Shown here: piece after piece, positions 16,650 through 24,070 of the stretch
Layout of the letters: each line of letters begins with the position of its first letter
How positions within the stretch are numbered: position 1 is the first letter of the stretch
From: JAMOQA01 sp964420365
Lineage (GTDB): Bacteria; Acidobacteriota; Polarisedimenticolia; J045
Assembly (NCBI GenBank): GCA_964420365.1
Contig: CAYQTA010000107.1
Span: 1 to 41,674, forward strand
DNA: 41,674 nt
Direction of reading: 5' to 3'
Made by a program: the position numbers and the translations under genes
Notes under the pieces: generated by a model
What the model saw: the letters and a program-made list of their open reading frames with translations, nothing else
Told to the model about the DNA's origin: nothing
Databases searched by the model: none

Positions 16650-17435
16650 TCAGATCCCGACCGGGACCTGGCGGCGCTTCTGGAACTCCTCGAGGACTTC
16701 CCAGACCCGCGGGTGGACGATCGCCACCGCCTCCAGGTAGTCCCGGGAGAGTTCCAGCAGTTCCCCGGGCCGGGTCGTGATCGCGGTCACGTTGCGGGGC
16801 GCCCGGGAGAGGGCGGAGACCTCGCCGAAGAAGCCGCCCTCGCCGATCCGGTCGACCTCGACCGCCTCGCCGTCGTTCCCCCGGACGGTCAGGGCGACCT
16901 CTCCCTCGGCGACGATCCAGAGGGAGTCCCCCGGTTCCCCCTGGGAGAAGACCACGTGGCCGGCGTCGACCCGGTGGACCTCCATCACCTCGACGATGCC
17001 GGTCAACTCTTCCCGGTCGAACTCCGAGAAGAGGGGGACGTACTTCTTGAGCCGGGTCCGGATCGTCATCCCGTGGGCCAGCGCCTCGTCCTCCCCGGGG
17101 GCGGGTTCCGGCGCCGCGATCTCTCCGAGCTTCTCCCGGACGGCCTCGTTGTCCGGGTCGATCCGGAGGATCGTCCGGTAGAGGGCCAGGGCCTGGAGAT
17201 GGCGCTCGTCCCGCTCGTAGGCCGCGGCCGCGAGGAGGTACTCCTCCACGGCCTCCCCGGTGCGTCCGAGCAGGGCCAGCACCTCCGCCGCCTTCTTGTG
17301 CCACGTGGCGGACCTCATCGCGTCGTTCCGCGCCCGTTCGCGGTAGATCTCGAGGGCCGTCTCGTAGTCCCCGGCCGCCACGGCCCTTGCGGGGTCCTCG
17401 TGCTTCGTCCGCCTCTTCAGGAAGGAGAAGACCAT
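16650..17435 (-). CDS. Cyclic nucleotide-binding protein with N-terminal TPR region
   Basis: 261 residues. Residues about 15-100 form two to three TPR-like helical pairs (DYETALEIYRERA, AVEEYLLAAAAYERD, ALALYRTILRIDPDN). A cyclic nucleotide-binding domain fills about 130-250: VPLFSEFDREEL, VFSQGEPGDSLWIVAEGEV, and the phosphate-binding cassette FFGEVSALSRAPRNVTA with the Glu and Arg that normally contact ribose and phosphate. No DNA-binding domain is visible, so it is not a Crp-type regulator. It more likely links ligand binding to protein-protein contacts. The start at 17435 is the first plausible ATG, and its ribosome site (GAAGGGA) is weak and distant. It lies 59 bases downstream of the HD-GYP gene on the same strand, probably in one operon. 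Confidence 0.88.
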   Translation of the reverse strand: MVFSFLKRRTKHEDPARAVAAGDYETALEIYRERARNDAMRSATWHKKAAEVLALLGRTGEAVEEYLLAAAAYERDERHLQALALYRTILRIDPDNEAVREKLGEIAAPEPAPGEDEALAHGMTIRTRLKKYVPLFSEFDREELTGIVEVMEVHRVDAGHVVFSQGEPGDSLWIVAEGEVALTVRGNDGEAVEVDRIGEGGFFGEVSALSRAPRNVTAITTRPGELLELSRDYLEAVAIVHPRVWEVLEEFQKRRQVPVGI

Positions 17436-17494
17436 CGCGTCATCGTCCCTTCCCCGATCCCCACGGGGAATATGGCGACCTGCTCCGGTCGAGG

Positions 17495-18460
17495 CTAGCG
17501 ACGGATCATCAGGCCGAGGAACTCGCGCACCAGTTGCGGGTCGTACTTTCCCTTCCCCTTGCCGTGGATGATCCGCATCGCCTCGAAGCCGGTCATCCCC
17601 TTCTGGTAGGAGCGGTCGGTCGTCATCGCGTCGAAGGCGTCGACGATCGCCGCCATCCGGGTGAACCGGCCGAGTTCCCGGTCGGTCATTCCGTCCGGGT
17701 ACCCGGTTCCGTCGAGGCGCTCGTGGTGCCGGAGACAGACCTCCCGCACGATCTCGTCCTTCCAGCCCGCCTCCTCGAGGATCCGCGACCCCTCCACGGG
17801 GTGGCGCTTCATCTGCTCCCACTCCTCGGGGGTGAACTTCCCCGGCTTGTTGATCAGTTCCCGGGGAACGCGGCACTTGCCGCAGTCGTGCATCAGGCCC
17901 GCGCGCCCGAGGCTCGCCAGGACGTCCGGGGAGTCGATCCCCGTCTCCCGGGCGAGGGCGACGAGGTAGATCGCCACGTGGGTGCAGTGCGTGTAGGTGT
18001 AGTAGTCGTGCTCCAGGAGCTGGACCGCCGTCGAGAACGCCTCCGGTCCGTCGACCAGGTGCACGATCGCGTCCGCCAGGTTGCCGACGCGCTCCTTGAC
18101 CCCGGGAGCCGCCGGGTTCTCCAGCACCTCGCGCATCAGGGGGGCCGCGGTATCCAGCAGGATCCTCGTTCGCTCCTCGAGCGGGCGGCTCGGGTCGCTG
18201 ATCCGGTCCCGGAGCTGGTCCTCGAGGTAGCGGTTCCAGGCGCCCGCCTCCTCGAAGGAGATGTAGACGTGCCGGACCCCGGCCTCGATGAGCCGCCGCC
18301 GGTGCTCCTCGGTGAACGGCAGGTTCGCCGTCCGGTAGAGGACCGGCTTCTTCCCCTCGTGTCGAATCCAGATCTCGCAGGGCAGCACTTTCCCCGGCTC
18401 CAGCATCGCCAGGGCCACGGGGAAGAAGGTCGCTTCCTGCTCCAGGGTCTTGTCGCTCAC
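17495..18460 (-). CDS. HD-GYP domain phosphodiesterase
   Basis: 321 residues starting at a GTG, with AGGAG 9 bases upstream. Residues about 10-75 form an N-terminal accessory domain (FFPVALAMLEPGKVLPCEIW, GVRHVYISFEEA) common to HD-GYP response proteins. The catalytic domain shows HDCGK at 191-195, KRHPVEGSRIL at about 220-230, HHE at 245-247, GYP at 253-255 and DAFDAMTTDRSY at about 274-285. These are the metal ligands and the GYP signature, so it is expected to hydrolyse cyclic di-GMP or a related cyclic dinucleotide. No receiver domain is present. The cNMP-binding TPR protein follows in the same operon and could be a partner. The gene is divergent from the S9 peptidase across 86 bases. Confidence 0.92.
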   Translation of the reverse strand: MSDKTLEQEATFFPVALAMLEPGKVLPCEIWIRHEGKKPVLYRTANLPFTEEHRRRLIEAGVRHVYISFEEAGAWNRYLEDQLRDRISDPSRPLEERTRILLDTAAPLMREVLENPAAPGVKERVGNLADAIVHLVDGPEAFSTAVQLLEHDYYTYTHCTHVAIYLVALARETGIDSPDVLASLGRAGLMHDCGKCRVPRELINKPGKFTPEEWEQMKRHPVEGSRILEEAGWKDEIVREVCLRHHERLDGTGYPDGMTDRELGRFTRMAAIVDAFDAMTTDRSYQKGMTGFEAMRIIHGKGKGKYDPQLVREFLGLMIRR

Positions 18461-18483
18461 CTAGGGCCACTCCTGCACGTGCT

Positions 18484-18489
18484 TATCGT
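18484..18489 (+). promoter_or_regulatory. Putative -10 box TATCGT for the S9 peptidase gene
   Basis: TATCGT lies 57 bases before the ATG at 18547 in the 86-base divergent region. The opposite strand at this site reads ACGATAAG and could serve the HD-GYP gene. An 8-base palindrome GCACGTGC lies immediately upstream (18475-18482). Confidence 0.3.
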
Positions 18490-18546
18490 CCCGGGAGGGG
18501 GCAAGCTGAAGGGTCCCCGGGTTCCGGGGGCGGCGAAGGAAGAGCG

Positions 18547-20991
18547 ATGACCCACGACGAGCGCAGGCGACGTGTCACCGCCCGGGACCTCCTGGGGCTG
18601 GCGGTGCCGGGAGACCCGGCGGCCGCTCCCGGCGGGGAGCGGGTGGCGTTCACCCTGACCGAGAGCGACTTCGGCAAGAGCGAGCTGCGGACGCGGGTCC
18701 ACGTGGCGCCCGCCGCGGGGCGGGACGCCCCGTCCTCGGAGCAGTGGGTGCACGGGCTCCACGACGCGACCGCGCCGTGCTGGTCGCCCGACGGGAGCCG
18801 GCTCGGCTTCCTCGCGTTCCGGCCCCAGCCCCACGAGGACGAGGAGGACGACGTCCGCGAGGACGGGGAGGACAAGCAGCAGGTGTTCGCCCTCCGGGCG
18901 AGCGGCGGCGAGGCGGAACGCCTGACCGAGGCCCCCGAGGGCGTGGAAGCCTGGGCGTTCTGGCCGGACGGATCCGGCGTCGTCACCCTGGGCCCCGCCC
19001 CGCGGCCCGCCGCCGAACGGGGCTGGCGCCGCCGGCGCCGGGACGACCGGGACGACCCGCTGGTCGTCGACGAGGAGATCCCGCTGCTCGAGATCCGTTT
19101 CCATCCGCTGGACGACCGGGAGGGGCGGGACCGGGAGGAGCGTCACCGTTCCCGGGTGCTGCTCCCCCCTCGCCGGGGGGTCGTCGACTTCGACGTGTCG
19201 CCCGACGGAAAGGCCCTCGCGTACGCCACCAACCACACCGGGCGCCCCGAGGACCTGGACCGGTGCGAGGTGATCCTGCGGGACCTGGCGTCCGGGGAGG
19301 AACGGCGCGTGAGCGGGGGCCGAGGCGGCAACGAGACCGGTCCCCGCTTCACGCGGGACGGCCGGTTCCTCGTGTTCGAGGGCTGGGCCGATCCCCGCGT
19401 CGCCTTCTCCCGCCAGGAGCTGCTGGCGGTCGACCTCGCCGACCCGGATGCCCCCCCGCGACTGCTGCTCGCCGGGATCGACCGGGACGTGGAGGCGTGG
19501 ACCGTTCTCGCGGACGGCCGGGTGGCGGCGGCGGTCGCATGGGGGATGGAATCGCGGCTCGTCGTCGTCGACCCGGGGACCGGGGAACACGAGGTGCTGC
19601 CCGTCGAGGGGGTGGTCGTCCACGCGCTCGACGCCCCGCTGCGGGAGGGCCTCCCGGCGGTGGTCGCGGAGTGGCCGGACGCCCCCCCGGAGGTGTGCCT
19701 CCTCGACCTGGCGGGCGGAGCACTCCAGCGCCTGACCGACCTGAACCCGGGCGCCGGGGAGTGGCTCCGGGCGCGGCGGGTGCGGCTCTCCTGGGAGAAC
19801 GAGGGGTTCCGCCACGAGGGGCTGGTCGTCCTGCCACCGGGGGACGGGCGGGCCGCCACGGGCGGGCCGCCCCCCCTGCTCGCCTGGCTGCACGGTGGCC
19901 CCCACTGGCGGGCGATCGACACGTTCCGCGTGTACGAGGCGGAGGCGCTCGCGGCGCGGGGCTTCGCCGTTTTCCTGCCGAACTACCGGGGATCCTCCGG
20001 CTACGGGGAGCGGTACTCCCTGGCCAACCGGGGAGACCTGGGAGGGGCCGACGCCCGGGACGTCCTGGCCGGCGTCGCCGAGATCGGGCGCCGCGGGCTC
20101 GCGGACACGTCCCGGGCGGCGGTGGCGGGCGCCAGCTACGGGGGCTACCTGGTCAACTGGCTGCTGGCGACCAGCGATGCCTTCCGGGCGGGGATCTCCA
20201 TCGCCGGGATCTTCGATCTCGCCCAGGACTGGGCCGGGTCCGACTACTGCTCGTGGGAGGTCCACTACCTCGGGGGTCGCCCCTGGGAGAAACCCGACCT
20301 CTACCGCGAGCGGTCGCCCCTGCTGCGGGCCGACAGGATCACGGCCCCGGTCCTGGTGCTCCACGGCCTCGAGGACGACAACACCCTGTTCACGAACGGC
20401 AAGGCCCTCCACCGGGCCCTCGTCTCCCTCGGCCGCACGACGGAACTCGTCCTCTACCCGCGGGAGGGGCACGGCATCTTCGAGCCGGCCCACCGGCTGG
20501 ACGCCCACCTGCGGATCGTCGAGTGGCTGGACCGGCACGTCGTCGGCCGGGACGCGGTCCACGTTCCCGGGCGGCACGTGGAGCGGGACGGCCTGCGGCT
20601 CGTGCCGCTCGGTCACCACGTGCGCGAGGACTACTCCGGCGTGCGCCCGCCCGAGGGGCGGATGTTCCTCGAGGTCTCCGTGCTGCTCCGGGGCCTGCAC
20701 CCGGAGATCGACACCCTGCGCCTCCGGCCGGCGGGCCCCTCCGCCGACGTGGTCCTCGAGGACGAGGACGGAGGCGTCCGCCGTCCCGTCGGCGTCCCGC
20801 TGGAGGTCCATGGCCAGGCGGTGCTGTTCACGTCCCGGGGAGAGCTCGAGTCCTGGACCGGGGAGGACGAGCGTCCCGCATCGCTGCCGTTCCAGGCGGT
20901 CTTCGAGGTCCCGGCGGAACCGGCGGTCTACCGCCTGCGGGTGTTCGACCTGCCTCCGATCGTCCTCGAGGTCACGCCCCCGGGGGACTAG
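18547..20991 (+). CDS. S9 family prolyl oligopeptidase-type serine peptidase
   Basis: 814 residues. A beta-propeller region spans about residues 20-415 (WSPDGSRLGFLAF, FDVSPDGKALAYA, PRFTRDGRFLVFEGW). The alpha/beta hydrolase domain follows with the triad S530 (GASYGGY), D610 (HGLEDDNTLF) and H642 (REGHGIF). This matches acylaminoacyl-peptidase/dipeptidyl-peptidase-like S9 enzymes. There is no signal peptide, so it should act in the cytoplasm on short peptides. After residue about 660 there is an extra 155-residue beta-rich tail (GRHVERDGLRLVPLGHH onward) not seen in typical members, which usually end soon after the catalytic His. An acidic loop (DEEDDVREDGEDKQQ) lies near residue 105. The TAG stop sits in the palindrome CTAG, which also gives the stop of the convergent ureohydrolase gene. 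Confidence 0.9.
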   Translation: MTHDERRRRVTARDLLGLAVPGDPAAAPGGERVAFTLTESDFGKSELRTRVHVAPAAGRDAPSSEQWVHGLHDATAPCWSPDGSRLGFLAFRPQPHEDEEDDVREDGEDKQQVFALRASGGEAERLTEAPEGVEAWAFWPDGSGVVTLGPAPRPAAERGWRRRRRDDRDDPLVVDEEIPLLEIRFHPLDDREGRDREERHRSRVLLPPRRGVVDFDVSPDGKALAYATNHTGRPEDLDRCEVILRDLASGEERRVSGGRGGNETGPRFTRDGRFLVFEGWADPRVAFSRQELLAVDLADPDAPPRLLLAGIDRDVEAWTVLADGRVAAAVAWGMESRLVVVDPGTGEHEVLPVEGVVVHALDAPLREGLPAVVAEWPDAPPEVCLLDLAGGALQRLTDLNPGAGEWLRARRVRLSWENEGFRHEGLVVLPPGDGRAATGGPPPLLAWLHGGPHWRAIDTFRVYEAEALAARGFAVFLPNYRGSSGYGERYSLANRGDLGGADARDVLAGVAEIGRRGLADTSRAAVAGASYGGYLVNWLLATSDAFRAGISIAGIFDLAQDWAGSDYCSWEVHYLGGRPWEKPDLYRERSPLLRADRITAPVLVLHGLEDDNTLFTNGKALHRALVSLGRTTELVLYPREGHGIFEPAHRLDAHLRIVEWLDRHVVGRDAVHVPGRHVERDGLRLVPLGHHVREDYSGVRPPEGRMFLEVSVLLRGLHPEIDTLRLRPAGPSADVVLEDEDGGVRRPVGVPLEVHGQAVLFTSRGELESWTGEDERPASLPFQAVFEVPAEPAVYRLRVFDLPPIVLEVTPPGD

Positions 20992-22004
20992 GAACCGAGG
21001 GCCGGCGCGGCGGCGGCAAGGAGGCGGACGACCAGGGCCATCGTCGTCCGGGCCGCGGCGGGGGTGATCCCGAGGGGCGCGTACTCGACGACGTCGATCC
21101 CGGCGAGGGGAATCCGCCGGCCCAGCCCCTCGAGGAGCAGGGCGAGCTCCCGGGGCTGGGGCCCCAGGGGGACGGGCAGGGGCGTGGTCGGCACGGCGGC
21201 GGGGTCGAGGACGTCCACGTCCAGGCTGACGTGCCAGCGGAGCGCGCCGTCGAGGGCGGCGAGGATCGCCTGCCCGCCCCGGTCGACCAGCTCCGCCGAG
21301 GGCACCATGCGGTCGATCCCGCCCGCGGCGAGGGTGGCCGCGAGCGCCTCCGCCGGAGGGGCCCCGGCGGCCAGCCGCCGCCGGAAGTCCGCCGTGGGCG
21401 GATGCCAGCCCCGGGCACCGACGTGGACGAGCCTGCGGACCGCCGGCACCCGGCGCGCCGCCGGGATCCAGGTGGCATGGGTCAGCGGCACGTCGGAGCG
21501 GGGCGACGTGTCCAGGTGGGCGTCGAGGACCAGCACTCCCAGCTCGCCGGCGTCGGCGAGCCCGGCGACGACCCCGGCCGAGACCGAGTGGTCGCCCCCG
21601 AGCACGAGGGGCAGGGCACCGGCCCGGGCGATCCGCGCGACGACCTCCCGGGCCCGCGTCGCCACCTCCTCCGGGCCCGGTTCCCCGGGGAGGACCAGGT
21701 CGCCCAGGTCCCGCACGCGGACTCCCGCGAGCACCAGCTCGCCGCGCTCCAGGTCGATCGCACCGAGCGGCTCGCCGCTCTCGGCGTCCTCCCGGTAGAG
21801 GAACACCTCGCGGGACGCCTCGCGGAGGGACGCGGGTGCACGGGCGGGCCCGCGACGCCCCAGGGCGCCGGCCTCGCAGGGGATGCCGACCACCACGACG
21901 TCGGCGATCCCGGGCCGGAGTTCCCCGGCGGCGAGGAGGGGCGCCCCGAAGCAGCCGGCCTCTCCCGCCGGCGCCGTCAGCCGGATGCCGTCCCGCGGAA
22001 CCAT
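20988..22004 (-). CDS. Ureohydrolase (arginase/agmatinase family)
   Basis: 338 residues. Metal-binding motifs of the arginase superfamily are visible: GGDHS at 136-140, DAHLD at 161-165, and SLDVDVLDPA at 260-269 with D262 and D264, followed by IDVVEYAP at 303-310. These fit a two-manganese hydrolase releasing urea (or formamide) from a guanidino or formimino substrate. The motif usually reading SHG after DAHxD is THATW here, so the substrate is uncertain: agmatine, arginine, guanidinobutyrate or formiminoglutamate. The start at 22004 lies inside the end of the HprK-like gene (28-base overlap) behind GTGGAG, so the two genes are likely coupled. The stop shares CTAG with the convergent S9 peptidase gene. 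Confidence 0.88.
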   Translation of the reverse strand: MVPRDGIRLTAPAGEAGCFGAPLLAAGELRPGIADVVVVGIPCEAGALGRRGPARAPASLREASREVFLYREDAESGEPLGAIDLERGELVLAGVRVRDLGDLVLPGEPGPEEVATRAREVVARIARAGALPLVLGGDHSVSAGVVAGLADAGELGVLVLDAHLDTSPRSDVPLTHATWIPAARRVPAVRRLVHVGARGWHPPTADFRRRLAAGAPPAEALAATLAAGGIDRMVPSAELVDRGGQAILAALDGALRWHVSLDVDVLDPAAVPTTPLPVPLGPQPRELALLLEGLGRRIPLAGIDVVEYAPLGITPAAARTTMALVVRLLAAAAPALGS

Positions 22005-23050
22005 CGGTCCAGCAGCTCCACCGTGTTGCCGGGAGCGCCCGCGAGCACGCCGGTCACCGGCACTCCCGCCAGGTGCTCCGCCAGCTCGAGGGCGAGGCGC
22101 GCGGCGTCTCCCCCCACGGAGCGCAGGAGCGCGTTTCCGGCCCGCCGGTTCTGGAGCTCGCGCAGGAGGAGGACCAGGGCGTCGGAGGGGCGGAGCGGGG
22201 CGAGGGTCGCCCGCGCGCCCTCCCGGTGGGGCGGGGCGACCACCCCGTGCTGGAGGGCGTTCGCCGTGATCTCCTCGAGGAGCCGGTCCAGGTCCGCCCC
22301 GCGGACCCGGGCAGGGTCGATCTCGCAGAGGAACTCCCCGCCCCGGCGTTCCAGGAGGCGCAGGCCGGGCACCCGCACGAGCCGCTCGGCCTCCGCGCAG
22401 CCGTCCCCGGCCACGGTGATCGCGTAGAGGTAGGGCGCCCGGGGATCCGGTGGGCCGTTCCCGGTGGAGACGAGGGCGATCCCGCCGAGGGGAACCGGGT
22501 CACCGGCGAGCAGGCCGGCCGGGAGGCGCCCCGTGGCCAGCCAGGGCGCCGCCAGGCGTGCCGCCTCCCCGGGCCGGATTCCCAGCGGCTTCGGGAACGG
22601 GTGCACGAGGCCGGTCTCCCGGTGCAGCGGGGCGAAATCGTCCGAGAGGAGCCGGTACCCGCGCGAGAGGAGCCCGAGGGCCAGGGTGGTCTTCCCGCTG
22701 CCGGACGGGCCGGCGACGAGGTACGCGTGCCCGTCCCGCTCCAGGGCCGCCGCGTGGAGGAGGAGCCACCCCCGGACCCGGTCGAGAAGCGCGCGGAAGA
22801 TCGCCCCGTACGCCTGTTCCGGGGCCGAGGCCGGATCGAGGGGGACCGGCGCATCCCCGGCGGCGAGCCGGGGCGGGGGCGGGTCGAAGCGGACCTCGAC
22901 CAGCGGCAGGGAGGGGTCGGCGCCGTCCGCCTCGCGGACCAGGGGCCCGAGCTCGTCGCGGAGCAGGCGGACGAGCGCATCCCCGTCGGTGGCCACGCGG
23001 AGGGAGGCGTCGAGGAGGTCGATCCGCAGCTCGGCCGGGACGCGCTTCAT
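21977..23050 (-). CDS. HprK-like P-loop kinase
   Basis: 357 residues starting MKRVPAELRIDLLDASL. A Walker A motif GPSGSGKT at 114-121 is followed by GYRLLSDDFAPL (D137/D138), the arrangement of HPr kinase/phosphatase C-terminal domains and their many standalone relatives. Residues 1-100 lack the HprK N-terminal domain and show PLVEVRFDPPPPRL and a helical stretch. Residues about 175-357 are family-variable. No ptsH or other PTS gene is near, so classic HPr phosphorylation is unlikely. Standalone relatives occur in peptide-modification clusters and act on small carrier or precursor substrates, but none is visible here. The message appears leaderless (TATACT 7 bases before ATG). The 3' end overlaps the ureohydrolase start. 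Confidence 0.82.
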   Translation of the reverse strand: MKRVPAELRIDLLDASLRVATDGDALVRLLRDELGPLVREADGADPSLPLVEVRFDPPPPRLAAGDAPVPLDPASAPEQAYGAIFRALLDRVRGWLLLHAAALERDGHAYLVAGPSGSGKTTLALGLLSRGYRLLSDDFAPLHRETGLVHPFPKPLGIRPGEAARLAAPWLATGRLPAGLLAGDPVPLGGIALVSTGNGPPDPRAPYLYAITVAGDGCAEAERLVRVPGLRLLERRGGEFLCEIDPARVRGADLDRLLEEITANALQHGVVAPPHREGARATLAPLRPSDALVLLLRELQNRRAGNALLRSVGGDAARLALELAEHLAGVPVTGVLAGAPGNTVELLDRWFRGTASG

Positions 23051-23057
23051 GGCGCGG

Positions 23058-23063
23058 AGTATA
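23058..23063 (-). promoter_or_regulatory. Putative -10 box TATACT for a leaderless HprK-like transcript
   Basis: TATACT (5 of 6 matches to TATAAT) ends 7 bases before the ATG at 23050, with no ribosome site between. No -35 box is evident in the GC-rich 57-base divergent region. Confidence 0.55.
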
Positions 23064-23092
23064 GCGGGGGCGCGCCCGGGGGCCCGCCGGGG

Positions 23093-23098
23093 TACAAT
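23093..23098 (+). promoter_or_regulatory. Putative -10 box TACAAT for a leaderless radical SAM transcript
   Basis: TACAAT (5 of 6 matches to TATAAT) ends 9 bases before the ATG at 23108, with only CCGCGCGGC between and no ribosome site. It faces away from the box at 23058 across a 29-base GC-rich core, forming a compact divergent promoter pair. Confidence 0.55.
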
Positions 23099-23107
23099 CC
23101 GCGCGGC

Positions 23108-24013
23108 ATGACCGGATCGCACCACGGCGCCGGCCGGGAGGCCGCGAGGCTCCGCACCGACAGCCATCCCCGGACCTTCGGCACGAACCGCTACGTCTAC
23201 GCCGTCCTCTCGCGGCGGGCGCGGGGCGTGTCGATCGGGATCAACGTCAACCCGGACAAGGCGTGCAACTTCGCCTGCATCTACTGCCAGGTGGACCGGA
23301 CGATCCCCCCGGCGGTGACCGAGGTCGACGTGCGGCGGCTGCTCGCGGAGCTGGACGAGATGCTGGCCGCGGCCGCCGCCGGCCGGCTCGCGGAGCTGGC
23401 GGCGATCGACGGGGCGCCTGCCGCGTGGCGGAGGGTCGCCGACGTCGCGTTCTCCGGGGACGGCGAGCCGACCGGCTGGCCGGGGTGGCCGGACCTGGTC
23501 GAGCAGGTGGGAGAGCTGCTGGTCCGTCGCCTTCCCGGCGTGCCGATGACCCTGATCACCAACGCCAGCCTGTTCCACCTCGAGCGAGTGCGGCGGGGCC
23601 TCGACGCCCTGGCCGCCCGGGGGGGACGGGTCTGGGCCAAGCTGGACGCGGGGACCGAGGAACGGTTCCACCACGTGAACGGGACGCGGGTCCCGTTCCA
23701 GCGCGTCCTCGACAACATTCGCGGGGAGGCGCGCCGCCGCCCCGTCGTCGTCCAGTCCCTCTTCTTCCGCGAGGCGGGCATCGCGCCCGCCCGGGAGGAG
23801 ATCGAGGCCTGGGCAGGCCGTCTCGCGGAGATCCGGGCGGCCGGGGGAGCGATCGCGGAGGTCCAGGTGACCACCGTCGCCCGCCGCCCCCCGACCCCGG
23901 AGATCACGGCCCTCTCCCCGGAAGAGCTCGAGGAGATCGCCGCCGCGGCCCGCCGTGCCCTGCCGGAGAGCCGGGTGGAGACGTATCCCGCCCGGCCGGA
24001 GGACGGACGGTGA
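23108..24013 (+). CDS. Radical SAM protein, wyosine-synthase-like (COG0731 type)
   Basis: 301 residues. The radical SAM cluster motif CxxxCxxC is present as C53, C57 and C60 in CNFACIYCQVD, preceded by GVSIGINVNPDKA. VAFSGDGEPT at about residues 116-125 and TLITNASL at about 153-160 are typical of the radical SAM proteins grouped with tRNA-wybutosine synthases, although bacterial members have no established tRNA role. VWAKLDAGTEERFHHVN matches the same group. It should bind one 4Fe-4S cluster and cleave S-adenosylmethionine, and its target is unknown. The gene is divergent from the HprK-like kinase and 57 bases upstream of the RNase E/G gene. It could be read together with RNase E/G. Confidence 0.85.
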   Translation: MTGSHHGAGREAARLRTDSHPRTFGTNRYVYAVLSRRARGVSIGINVNPDKACNFACIYCQVDRTIPPAVTEVDVRRLLAELDEMLAAAAAGRLAELAAIDGAPAAWRRVADVAFSGDGEPTGWPGWPDLVEQVGELLVRRLPGVPMTLITNASLFHLERVRRGLDALAARGGRVWAKLDAGTEERFHHVNGTRVPFQRVLDNIRGEARRRPVVVQSLFFREAGIAPAREEIEAWAGRLAEIRAAGGAIAEVQVTTVARRPPTPEITALSPEELEEIAAAARRALPESRVETYPARPEDGR

Positions 24014-24070
24014 CGGGCCCCGCCTGGGCGCCACGGTGCGGAACGGCACCGGCGCCGGGAGAGATGATCC

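Noticed and set aside
16650..17435. Crp/Fnr-type transcription regulator
   Set aside because: A cyclic nucleotide-binding domain is present, but there is no helix-turn-helix. The remainder is TPR-like.
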